Assembly: GCF_040676675.1 (NCBI RefSeq)
Contig: NZ_JBFAPK010000037.1
Coordinates: 1-64,000, forward strand
Length of the DNA: 64,000 nt
Reading direction: 5' to 3'
Origin: JBFAPK01 sp040676675
GTDB lineage: Bacteria; Actinomycetota; Actinomycetes; Mycobacteriales; Micromonosporaceae
A program made the position numbers and the translations under genes. Below are positions 8,699-15,985 of the stretch, piece after piece (positions within the stretch are counted from its first letter, which is position 1; every line of letters starts with the position of its first letter). The notes beneath the pieces were generated by a model. It worked only from the letters and a program-made list of their open reading frames with translations, did no database searches and was not told the origin of the DNA.

Positions 8699-8703
8699 AC
8701 GGG

Positions 8704-9168
8704 TCAGGCGGACTGTGGGGCGTGCAGCGACTCGACGGCGCGCACCAGCGGTGCCAGCTCCGGGTTCGTCGCCGCCGCGTCGAGCGCCTCGCGCAGCGCG
8801 GTGTCGTTGGTCGGGCGGGCGTGCTCCAGCAACTCCAGGCCGGCGGGCGTGACGTTGGTGTAGATGCCCCGCCGGTCGGTCGGGCAGAGGTAGCGCTCCA
8901 GCAGGCCCCGGTCCTCCAGGCGGGTGACCAGCCGGGTGGTGGCGCTCTGGCTGAGCACCACCGCGTCCGCGACCTGCCGCATCTGTAGGTGACCGCCCGG
9001 ACCGTCGTGCTGCCGGCTGAGCACCTGGAGCAGGGAGTACTCGCGCACGCTGAGGTCGTGCCCGGTCTGTAGGGCGCGCTCGATGTGGGCCTCGATCCGG
9101 TCGTGCAGCAGGGAGAGGGAGCACCACCCCTGGGCCAGGGCCGTGAGCGCCGGGTCTGTCGCTGTCAT
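8704..9168 (-). CDS. MarR-family transcriptional regulator
   Basis: A 154-residue MarR protein: HLQMRQVADAVVLSQSATTRLVTRLEDRGLLER (about 68-100) is the winged-helix DNA-binding unit, with a wing at CPTDRRGIYTNVTPAG. The ATG at 9168 is preceded by a strong GGAGGGAAGG. It is divergent from an MFS exporter with 141 bp between the two starts, the classical arrangement for ligand-controlled repression of an efflux pump. It probably represses that exporter and itself. Confidence 0.92.
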   Translation of the reverse strand: MTATDPALTALAQGWCSLSLLHDRIEAHIERALQTGHDLSVREYSLLQVLSRQHDGPGGHLQMRQVADAVVLSQSATTRLVTRLEDRGLLERYLCPTDRRGIYTNVTPAGLELLEHARPTNDTALREALDAAATNPELAPLVRAVESLHAPQSA

Positions 9169-9309
9169 GGGCCTTCCCTCCGTCCCGGAGCCGCTCGGCC
9201 CAGTATAGAGCACAATCGCGATATACGGCGTTTGCAATTAGCCCGCGTCTGCAACTATGGTTGTCCGCGTACTAAGCGCATCCGCAACTTTCCGGAGGGA
9301 ACTCTCGTC
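9169..9309. promoter_or_regulatory. Divergent marR/MFS control region
   Basis: This spacer is much richer in A/T than its neighbours. It contains a minus-strand TATACT (-10-like, 9202-9207), the dyad CAACTATGGTTG and two TGCAA half-sites. These are plausible MarR operator elements; the exact site is not resolved. Confidence 0.5.
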
Positions 9310-10530
9310 ATGCCTCTCGCGCTCCTGGCCCTCGCGATCGGGGCCTTCGGGATCGGCACCACCGAGTTCGTGATCATGGGCCTGCTGCCGCAGGTGGCCC
9401 ACGAGTTCCGGGTCTCCATCCCCACCGGTGGGCTGCTCGTGACCGGTTACGCGCTCGGCGTCATGTTCGGCGCCCCGCTGATGACCGTGCTCGGTACCAA
9501 GGTGCCCCGCAAGCGGATGCTCATGGTGCTGATGGGCCTGTTCGTCGCCGGCAACCTGCTCTCCGCCGTCGCGCCGTCCTTCGCGGTCATGCTGATCGGG
9601 CGGGTGGTCGCCTCCCTCGCCCACGGAGCCTTCTTCGGCATCGGCTCGGTCGTCGCGGCCGACCTGGTCGCCCCGGACAAGAAGGCCGGCGCCATCGCCA
9701 TGATGTTCACCGGCCTCACCGTCGCCAACGTCGTCGGGGTACCGCTCGGCACCCTGGTCGGACAGTCCGCGGGGTGGCGGGTCACCTTCGCCATCGTCGC
9801 CGCGGTCGGTGTCCTCGGACTGGTCGGTGTCGCCCGCCTCGTCCCCGACGTACCGAAGCCCCAGGGCGTACGCCTCCGGCACGAGGTGTCCGCGCTGCGG
9901 AACATCCAGGTGCTGCTCGCCATGGCGATGACCGTGCTCGGCTTCGGCGGGGTCTTCGCGGCGATCACCTACATCGCGCCGATGATGACGCAGGTCACCG
10001 GCTTCGCCGAGGGGTCCGTCACCTGGCTGCTGGTCCTGTTCGGCCTCGGCATGGTCGGCGGCAACCTGGTCGGTGGCCGGTTCGCCGACCGCGCCCTGAT
10101 GCCGATGCTGTACGTCTCCCTGGGCGGGCTCGCCCTCGTCCTCGCCCTGTTCACCCTCACCGCCCACAACCGGGTCGGCGCCGCGGTCACCATCGCGCTG
10201 ATCGGCGCCCTCGGCTTCGCCACCGTCCCGCCGCTGCAGAAGCGCGTCCTCGACCACGCGCACGGGGCCCCGACGCTGGCCTCGGCCGTCAACATCGGCG
10301 CCTTCAACCTCGGCAACGCGTTGGCCGCGTGGCTCGGCGGGCTCGTCATCGCCGCCGGTCTCGGCTACACGGCCCCGAACTGGGTCGGCGCGGTGCTCGC
10401 CGCGAGCGCCCTCGTACTCGCCGCCGTGTCGGCGGCCCTGGAACGGCGCGACGCCGGGCACGGCGTCGCGGTGCCCGGTGCCGCCGCGGCTCACGCGGCT
10501 CAGCCACCGGTGGCGGCCGTCCGGCACTGA
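9310..10530 (+). CDS. MFS transporter (DHA1, arabinose/chloramphenicol efflux type)
   Basis: A 406-residue, twelve-helix major facilitator protein. It opens with MPLALLALAIGAFGIGTTEF, typical of the Cmr/AraJ/YdhP branch, and carries the inter-domain GTKVPRKRMLMVLMGLF loop (motif A variant) after helix 2. GGAGG precedes ATG 9310. The C-terminal tail is Ala-rich. The product probably exports a drug or metabolite by proton antiport under the control of the divergent MarR protein. Substrate cannot be predicted. Confidence 0.92.
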   Translation: MPLALLALAIGAFGIGTTEFVIMGLLPQVAHEFRVSIPTGGLLVTGYALGVMFGAPLMTVLGTKVPRKRMLMVLMGLFVAGNLLSAVAPSFAVMLIGRVVASLAHGAFFGIGSVVAADLVAPDKKAGAIAMMFTGLTVANVVGVPLGTLVGQSAGWRVTFAIVAAVGVLGLVGVARLVPDVPKPQGVRLRHEVSALRNIQVLLAMAMTVLGFGGVFAAITYIAPMMTQVTGFAEGSVTWLLVLFGLGMVGGNLVGGRFADRALMPMLYVSLGGLALVLALFTLTAHNRVGAAVTIALIGALGFATVPPLQKRVLDHAHGAPTLASAVNIGAFNLGNALAAWLGGLVIAAGLGYTAPNWVGAVLAASALVLAAVSAALERRDAGHGVAVPGAAAAHAAQPPVAAVRH

Positions 10531-10659
10531 CCCGGGTCACGCCGCCGCTGCCGGCCGTCACCGTGCCACCGGGCCCGGGTAGGGCCGCCGCCACGGCGGT
10601 GTGCGACCCGAGACCACCCCTCGTCCCAAAAGTCGAACAGTCCAGTTAGGAGAATCATC

Positions 10660-11079
10660 ATGAGCACCACCGCCGTAGCGCCCCTCACCGTCCAGGAGGC
10701 GGACGCACTCGTCGCCGCCGCGAGCCGCGCCGCGGAGGCGGCCGGGGCCACCGTCAGCGTGGCCGTCCTGGACGCCGGTGGCCAACTGCTGGCCTTCCGC
10801 CGCGACGACCGCGCCGTGCTGATCTCGGGTGAGACCAGCCGGCGCAAGGCGTACACCTCGGTCCAGCTGAACGCGCCGACGGCCGACCTCGTGGACGCCG
10901 TACAGCCGGGTGCGCCGTTCCACACCCTACCCACCGCCCTCGACCAGCCGCTGCTCTTCATCGCCGGTGGCATCCCCGTGCACCGCGACGGCCGGCTGAT
11001 CGGCGCGATCGGTGTCGGCGGCGGCACCCCGGAACAGGACCACTCCTTCGCCGCCGCCGCGGTCGAGACGCTCGGCTGA
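10660..11079 (+). CDS. HbpS/GlcG-type heme-binding family protein
   Basis: A 139-residue protein of the GlcG/HbpS (DUF336) family. The family signatures are VAVLDAGGQLLAFRRDDRA in the first half and GGIPVHRDGRLIGAIGVGGGTPEQD near the end, with Ala-rich helices on both sides. TTAGGAG precedes the ATG. No signal peptide is present, so it is probably cytosolic. In Streptomyces HbpS binds heme and partners a sensor kinase; here no kinase is adjacent. It lies 129 bp after the MFS gene and might be co-transcribed. Confidence 0.88.
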   Translation: MSTTAVAPLTVQEADALVAAASRAAEAAGATVSVAVLDAGGQLLAFRRDDRAVLISGETSRRKAYTSVQLNAPTADLVDAVQPGAPFHTLPTALDQPLLFIAGGIPVHRDGRLIGAIGVGGGTPEQDHSFAAAAVETLG

Positions 11080-11084
11080 CGGGC

Positions 11085-11141
11085 GGCTCACGGTACGCAC
11101 GCCGGCTCACGGTACGCACGCCGGCTCACGGTACGCACGCC
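11085..11141. repeat. Tandem repeat, 3 x 19 bp
   Basis: Three identical head-to-tail copies of GGCTCACGGTACGCACGCC begin 5 bp after the HbpS-like stop codon and run into the adjacent hairpin. Confidence 0.9.
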
Positions 11142-11166
11142 GGTTCCCGGGCCGCCTGGGAACCGG
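11140..11166 (+). terminator. Hairpin after the HbpS-like gene
   Basis: CCGGTTCCC and GGGAACCGG are perfect 9-bp arms around a 9-nt loop immediately after the tandem repeat. Confidence 0.55.
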
Positions 11167-11359
11167 CGGGAGCGGCCATGGGCCGGTACCGCCGGGTACG
11201 AGCGGTCGGCGGCCGGCCGGTCGGCGCGCACCGACGTGTGTCCGCTATGGACATGGTTCGGTACCGTCCGACCCCGTACCGTCGCCGACGGCGGCTCGTC
11301 GGCCACGGCCGCGGTCTCGCCCAGCCGGTCCCGACAGCGAACGAGGAGTTCCCACCGTC

Positions 11360-11707
11360 ATGACCATTCCCGCCGCCGTACGTCGGCCCCGTCCCGTCTC
11401 CGGTTCGATCGCGCTGCTGACCCTCGGCGCCATGGCTCTGGGCCTGGCGGGCTGCGGCAGCAAGACCACCGACTTCGACCGGTTCGTCGAGCGGCACCGG
11501 TGCGAGAAGCTGGTGCGGGGCGGTGACGGCGACATCGACATGTCCTGCGTCGACCCGCAGAGCGGCAAGCGCGTGGACATCGAGTTCGAGGCCAACGACC
11601 GCCCGGGGCAGTACTTCACCGACACGCCCTTCGGCGGCACCGTGCAGGTCTTCGCGCAGGACGAGGTCCGCGACTCCAAGATCTACTCGAAGATCAAGAA
11701 GTCCTGA
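11360..11707 (+). CDS. Small lipoprotein, DUF4333-like
   Basis: A 115-residue predicted lipoprotein: basic N-terminus, hydrophobic stretch and lipobox LAGC with Cys32. The mature part is small and polar, with two further cysteines (Cys48, Cys63) in RCEKL and MSCVD that could form a disulfide. The spacing resembles DUF4333-type secreted domains, but that assignment is tentative. ATG 11360 has GAGGAG upstream. It stands alone on the plus strand and faces two minus-strand lipoproteins. Confidence 0.75.
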   Translation: MTIPAAVRRPRPVSGSIALLTLGAMALGLAGCGSKTTDFDRFVERHRCEKLVRGGDGDIDMSCVDPQSGKRVDIEFEANDRPGQYFTDTPFGGTVQVFAQDEVRDSKIYSKIKKS

Positions 11708-11727
11708 CCACGGCGGTGACGCGTCCG

Positions 11728-11748
11728 CCCGGGTGCCCGGTACCCGGG
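11728..11748. terminator. Bidirectional hairpin between convergent lipoprotein genes
   Basis: CCCGGGT and ACCCGGG are 7-bp arms with a 7-nt loop, exactly filling the gap between the plus-strand stop and the minus-strand stop. Confidence 0.45.
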
Positions 11749-12066
11749 CTACGACGGCGTCGGCGCGGGCGGCGGTAGGACAGGCGTCGGCGGGGTCGGC
11801 GGCGGCGAGGCCGGGCCCGGCGGGGTCGGGCTCGGGCCGGGGCTGGCGCCGGTGCAGCGCGGGTCGTTCGCCACCACGTACAGCTCCCGGAACTCCAGCC
11901 CGATCGTGTCAGGCTCGTCCACCCACGCCTCGTAGACCATGTTCGGTCCGTCGCACCGGGTGCGGATCTCCGCGCTCTCGTCGCCGCAGGCCGCGGTCGA
12001 GAGCACCACGCCGGCCAGGGCCACGAGGCCGGCCCGTCGGGCCGCCCGGGTTGGTGCTCGCATCAT
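11749..12066 (-). CDS. Small lipoprotein, paralogue 1
   Basis: A 105-residue predicted lipoprotein: signal peptide RRAGLVALAGVVLSTAAC with the lipidated Cys at 27. The mature core EIRTRCDGPNMVYEAW...VVANDPRC is shared with the gene just upstream, with the two core cysteines conserved. The last 30 residues are Pro/Ser/Thr-rich and probably disordered. GGAGG lies 8 nt before ATG 12066. Function unknown; the two copies look like a tandem duplication and are probably one operon. Confidence 0.75.
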   Translation of the reverse strand: MMRAPTRAARRAGLVALAGVVLSTAACGDESAEIRTRCDGPNMVYEAWVDEPDTIGLEFRELYVVANDPRCTGASPGPSPTPPGPASPPPTPPTPVLPPPAPTPS

Positions 12067-12120
12067 CGGATCAACCTCCGGATGGGGGGAGAGCGGTCCG
12101 GAGCGCCACCGGAGCGGCGG

Positions 12121-12387
12121 TCACCGGCTGGGCGGTGCGGTCGGGGCGGGGCTCGCGGCGAGGCAGCGCGGGTCGTTCGGCACCACCCGTACGGTGCGCA
12201 GTTCCAGCTCGGCCTGGTCCTCGTCGTCGGCCTCCAGCCGCCACGACTCGTAGACCATGTTCGGGCCGTCGCAGCGGGTCCGGATCTCCCGCTGGCCGTT
12301 CGCGCAGGCGGCGAGCGCCGGCAGACAGGCGAGGGCCAGCACGGCCGGGCCGGCGATCCGGCAGATCCTGCCGAGGACACGACTCAT
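12121..12387 (-). CDS. Small lipoprotein, paralogue 2
   Basis: An 88-residue predicted lipoprotein with lipobox LAAC after a hydrophobic signal (VLALACLPALAAC). The mature core EIRTRCDGPNMVYESW...VRVVPNDPRC matches paralogue 1 almost residue for residue. ATG 12387 was chosen because GGAGGT lies just upstream and the signal peptide starts there; a longer reading would add an unlikely N-terminus. Nothing else in the sequence indicates function. Confidence 0.75.
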   Translation of the reverse strand: MSRVLGRICRIAGPAVLALACLPALAACANGQREIRTRCDGPNMVYESWRLEADDEDQAELELRTVRVVPNDPRCLAASPAPTAPPSR

Positions 12388-12605
12388 AGACCGACCTCCA
12401 CGCGCGCGTGGGAAATCTATCCGTGTGACATTGATATCCGATGTCGCGGCGGTGGCCAACCCCTGACATCGGCCGGGGCACGCCCCCGACCGACCAGGTC
12501 CCGCCACGCCTCCGCCCGGCGGCCGGGGCTTGCGCGTCGCCGGCCGGGGTGGGCCACCCGAAATATCCGGACCGTGGTAGCCGGCCGCCGGTCTAGGATC
12601 GCCCG

Positions 12606-13163
12606 GTGTTCCGACCGACCACTCCCATCGTCACGTCCCGCCTGCTCCTGCGCCCCTTCACCGTCGACGACGTGGACGACGTCTGGGCGTACCAGCGCCA
12701 GCCGGAGGTGGCCCGCTTCATGGCCTGGGAGCCGCGTGACCGCGAGCGGTCCGCGCGCTCCGTCGAGCAGATGACGGGGGAGGACGTACTGGCCAGGGAG
12801 GGCGACTGCCTGACGCTCGCCGTGGTCTGGCCGGAGACCGGCACCGTCGTGGGACAGGTGGAACTCGTCTGGCTCAGCGAGGAGCACCGCCAGGGTGAGA
12901 TCGGGTACGTCTTCAGTCCCCGGTACCAGGGCAGGGGCCTGGCCACCGAGGCCGCCACCGAGCTGCTCCGGATGGGCTTCCGGGAGTTCGGCCTGCACCG
13001 GATCATCGCTCGCTGCTCGGCGCGCAACGAGGCCTCGGCGAGGCTGATGGAGCGGCTGGGCATGCGCCGGGAGGCACACTTCGTGCACAACGCGCGGCAC
13101 AAGGGCGAGTGGAAGGAGGAGCTGGTGTACGCGATGCTGGAGCACGAGTTCCGGCCGCGATAG
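12606..13163 (+). CDS. GNAT N-acetyltransferase (RimJ/RimL-like)
   Basis: A 185-residue acetyltransferase. The acetyl-CoA loop is in IGYVFSPRYQGRGLATEAA (about 100-118), followed by ELLRMGFREFGLHRIIARCSARNEASARLMERLGMRREA, the typical RimJ/RimL C-terminal half. Acceptor could be a ribosomal protein N-terminus or a small amine. It starts with GTG and has no clear ribosome site. A second, more distant GNAT follows 52 bp later. Confidence 0.9.
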   Translation: MFRPTTPIVTSRLLLRPFTVDDVDDVWAYQRQPEVARFMAWEPRDRERSARSVEQMTGEDVLAREGDCLTLAVVWPETGTVVGQVELVWLSEEHRQGEIGYVFSPRYQGRGLATEAATELLRMGFREFGLHRIIARCSARNEASARLMERLGMRREAHFVHNARHKGEWKEELVYAMLEHEFRPR

Positions 13164-13215
13164 CGTCGCTCCGGCCGTACCGCCACCGCGCCGACCGCGC
13201 CGGTACAGTGCGCGA

Positions 13216-13773
13216 ATGTTCGTGATCGACCTGGGTGACGGGGCCGAGCTGCGCCCGCTGGAGCCGTGGCAGGCCGAGGAGTTCCTGGCCCACATGGACC
13301 GGGCGCGCGCCACCGTGGACCCGTGGATACCGTGGGCCAGCCGCAGCACCGACCTCGACTCGGCCCGTGCCACGCTCCAGCGGTACGCGGACCTCGCGGC
13401 CCGCGACGCCGGCCGACTGTACGGGATCTGGCTCGACGGCATGCTGGTCGGCGGGACCATGTTCGTCTCCTTCGACGCCACCTACGGAGTCTGCGAGATC
13501 GGCTGCTGGTTGGAGCCGGCCGGGCGGGGCCGAGGGTTGATCACCCGGGCGGCCACCCACCTCGTCGACTGGGCGGTACGGGTGCGCGGCATCCACCGGG
13601 TCGAGTGGCACTGCCGGACGGACAACACGGCCAGCGGCAACGTGGCGCGCCGGCTCGGCATGCGGCTGGACGGGGTGCTGCGCGAGGAGTTCCTGCACCA
13701 GGGCGTCCGGTACGACACCGAGGTCTGGTCGCTGTTGGCGCCGGAGTGGCGCGGGGACGGTACCGCCGGTTGA
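13216..13773 (+). CDS. GNAT N-acetyltransferase (RimJ/RimL-like)
   Basis: A 185-residue GNAT with the CoA-binding loop in EIGCWLEPAGRGRGLITRAA (about 94-113) and the later NTASGNVARRLGMRLDGVLRE. It resembles the ribosomal-protein serine acetyltransferase branch. It follows another GNAT on the same strand, but the two are not close copies. Substrate unknown. Confidence 0.9.
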   Translation: MFVIDLGDGAELRPLEPWQAEEFLAHMDRARATVDPWIPWASRSTDLDSARATLQRYADLAARDAGRLYGIWLDGMLVGGTMFVSFDATYGVCEIGCWLEPAGRGRGLITRAATHLVDWAVRVRGIHRVEWHCRTDNTASGNVARRLGMRLDGVLREEFLHQGVRYDTEVWSLLAPEWRGDGTAG

Positions 13774-13854
13774 TCCGGTGCGGGCGCGACGGCTACCGGG
13801 CCGCGCCGGCATGGCGTCGGCGGCGCGGCGGTCGTCGGTGCGATCCTGGGTCGC

Positions 13855-14310
13855 ATGACCGGATGGCGGGACGTCGAACGGGCGGAGCCGGAGTTCGCGC
13901 GGCGCGTGCGGGCGCTGTTCGACGCCCACCGGCACAAGACGATCGCCACCCTGCGCGCCGACGGGTCACCCCGGATCTCCGGGATCGAGGCGAGTTTTAC
14001 CGACGGCGAACTGGTTTTCGGCTCCATGCCGCACGCGCGAAAGGGTGCGGATCTGCGCCGGGATCCCCGGTTCGCCCTGCACAGCGCCACAATCGACCCG
14101 GTCGAGGGCGCCGAGGCGCGGTGGCCGGGCGAGGCGAAGATCTCCGGTCGGGCGGTCGCCGCCGGGCCGATCGTCGATGGAGCGGAGGGTGAGCGCTTCC
14201 ACGCCGACATCGCCGAGGTCGTGCACACCCACCTCGACGAGAAGGCGACGATGCTCGTGGTCGAGTGGTGGACGCCGGGGCGCGGGCTGCGCAGGGTGGA
14301 GCGCGCGTAG
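13855..14310 (+). CDS. Pyridoxamine 5'-phosphate oxidase-like FMN/F420-binding protein
   Basis: A 151-residue split-barrel flavin/deazaflavin reductase family protein. The N-terminal strand FDAHRHKTIATLRADGSPRISGIEASF is typical, followed by FGSMPHARKGADLRRDPRFALHS, which contacts the cofactor phosphate in the family. Whether it uses FMN or F420 cannot be settled by eye. The window also encodes an F420:NADP oxidoreductase (62.1 kb), so F420 is available in this organism. Confidence 0.85.
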   Translation: MTGWRDVERAEPEFARRVRALFDAHRHKTIATLRADGSPRISGIEASFTDGELVFGSMPHARKGADLRRDPRFALHSATIDPVEGAEARWPGEAKISGRAVAAGPIVDGAEGERFHADIAEVVHTHLDEKATMLVVEWWTPGRGLRRVERA

Positions 14311-14443
14311 CCGGCGCGGTCGCGGGCGTCGCCATATCAGCGGTGGAGCGTTCCGCCTGTCCCCTTTCCGACAGTGGCGTCGGTGAATCGCACCAGTCGC
14401 ACGGCGGGTGTCGTCACCGGGCCCGGTAGGTAACAATTCGGGC

Positions 14444-14569
14444 ATGACGACCCGTTACTCGTCGCGGCCGAGCAACCGGCGCCCCCTGTACATCGCGCTC
14501 GCCACGGTGGTCGGGCTCTTTCTGCTCTGCGCCCTGTGCGGATTGATCACCGCACTGGGCTCGCGGTGA
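14444..14569 (+). CDS. Small single-pass membrane protein (41 aa)
   Basis: A short frame reads as a basic N-terminus (TTRYSSRPSNRRP) followed by one hydrophobic helix (LYIALATVVGLFLLCALCGL) and a short tail. The N-in, one-helix layout is common for small actinobacterial membrane proteins. A GTAGG-like sequence lies upstream of the ATG. No family recognised. Confidence 0.5.
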   Translation: MTTRYSSRPSNRRPLYIALATVVGLFLLCALCGLITALGSR

Positions 14570-14827
14570 TCCGCGACCGCGACGATCCAGCCCCCGAGGG
14601 GCGGCCCGAGCGTACCCGGATCCCCTATTCTCTCCCCCTAATCGGAGCCGCACGGGAACCGGGGATCTTGTCTGGCTCGTCCACCGTGGCGGGCACGGGC
14701 AAAGTCGGATGGAAGTGTGAAAGTGCCATTGACGCCGCTGGCTCTCCGTGTTTCCTAGCCGACCGGCGCGCGAGCAACTGATTCGGGAGTTCTGCTCCGC
14801 GCGCCCCGACCCTGCGGGATGGGTTTC

Positions 14828-15079
14828 ATGCGGGATGAGATGCGGGATCTGATCGAGGCTGCGCACGGCACGATGCGCGAGCACGTCTCGGACGACGGCA
14901 ACTGGTGTCGTTCCTGCGGCGAACGGCATCCCTGCCAGAGCCGCCGCGACGCGCGGAGCCTGCTGATCCGCACCGGCCGGTTGGTGCTGGCCCGGAACAT
15001 GCGCCTCACCGATCCGACGCGGGCCGACGCGAAGGACAACCGCCACGGGTACGGTCGGCCGGAGGATCCGCGGAACTGA
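14828..15079 (+). CDS. Small protein with Cys-x2-Cys-x4-His-Pro-Cys motif
   Basis: An 83-residue hydrophilic protein: helical N-terminus (MRDEMRDLIEAAHGTMREHV), then WCRSCGERHPCQSR, a likely zinc-binding knuckle, then a basic helix LLIRTGRLVLARNMRL. ATG 14828 follows GGGATGGG; ATG 14819 is also possible. The preceding 250 bp (14570-14818) shows no convincing gene. Function unknown. Confidence 0.55.
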   Translation: MRDEMRDLIEAAHGTMREHVSDDGNWCRSCGERHPCQSRRDARSLLIRTGRLVLARNMRLTDPTRADAKDNRHGYGRPEDPRN

Positions 15080-15120
15080 GCCGGCCCGAACCGGTCGCCG
15101 CCGTCACGTCGCCGGCCCTG

Positions 15121-15327
15121 TCACGTCGCCGGCCCGCGCCACTGGTAGGTCCAGGGCGGACCCTCCCCGAGCAGCGCGGTCAGCTCGTACATCTCGGCCT
15201 CGGCCAGTCCCCGCTCGCCGATGTGGTGATGGGTCAGCGGCGGCCGGCCGTTCGGATCCAGCTCGACGGTCACGACCGTACCGTCGGCGGGCCCACCCAC
15301 CAGGGGGACCTCCGTGGTGAGTTGCAT
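15121..15327 (-). CDS. Conserved small hypothetical protein (68 aa)
   Basis: The frame opens MQLTTEVPLVGGPADGTVVTVE and ends in LLGEGPPWTYQWRGPAT. The VGGPADGTVV opening is seen in small actinobacterial and phage proteins of unknown role. A 17-bp direct duplication overlaps its stop codon. No strong ribosome site is visible. Confidence 0.55.
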   Translation of the reverse strand: MQLTTEVPLVGGPADGTVVTVELDPNGRPPLTHHHIGERGLAEAEMYELTALLGEGPPWTYQWRGPAT

Positions 15328-15443
15328 GACCCCATCTTGCCGAGGCGCCCGCGCGCCCGCAGCAGATCGCGCCAGCCCGCCCGGCCCGACCCGCTCCGTC
15401 CGAGCCCTCCGGGGCCACGGATCCCCGAGCGGCCGGGCCGGGC

Positions 15444-15770
15444 TCAGTCTCGCCAGTCGTACGCCAGCTCCTCCGGCCGCCACCCCACGGTGATCCGGTT
15501 GATCACCGCGACCAGGGCGCTCTGCCGGGCGGCGGGCGGTACCTCCCGGGCGGCCTCCTCGTTAAGCGCCGCGAACCGGGTCCAGGCCTGCTGCTCCACG
15601 CGCTCGGCGGAAACCCAGGGGCGCTCGCACTCCTCGTTCGGGCAGCCGTAGAGGCGCTGCCCGCTGGAGGCGAAGGCGGGCCGCAGCTCCTGGCCGCAGA
15701 AGCGGCAGTGCAGCAGGCCGCGCAGGTAGTAGGGGTCGGGCGAGGGCGGCGCGACGTGGGAAGAGTGCAT
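15444..15770 (-). CDS. Recombinase-type zinc beta-ribbon protein, orphan
   Basis: A 108-residue protein whose first half, YYLRGLLHCRFCGQELRP...YGCPNEECERPWV (about 15-55), matches the zinc beta-ribbon of large serine recombinases: LL.C..CG then C..EEC. The second half is helical. There is no catalytic serine-recombinase domain upstream, so it is either a domesticated zinc-ribbon protein or a remnant. The ATG at 15770 has AGGGG upstream. Confidence 0.7.
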   Translation of the reverse strand: MHSSHVAPPSPDPYYLRGLLHCRFCGQELRPAFASSGQRLYGCPNEECERPWVSAERVEQQAWTRFAALNEEAAREVPPAARQSALVAVINRITVGWRPEELAYDWRD

Positions 15771-15985
15771 CTCCAAGGCCCCTATTCGTCGGATCGTGGA
15801 CCGCGGGTCGTTCCTCCTGTCGGGTAGTACGAAGCGGTACGAGTGGTCGGTTCATCACGGCGTCGGGACGGCCGGGGCGGGCCGATCGGCCAGCCCGACG
15901 GCGTACCACGGCGGCGACACGCGGCGCGGCATGGCCCGGTGGACGGTGCGGCGGCGACCCGGGCGGCACTCCCTAGACTGGGCGG

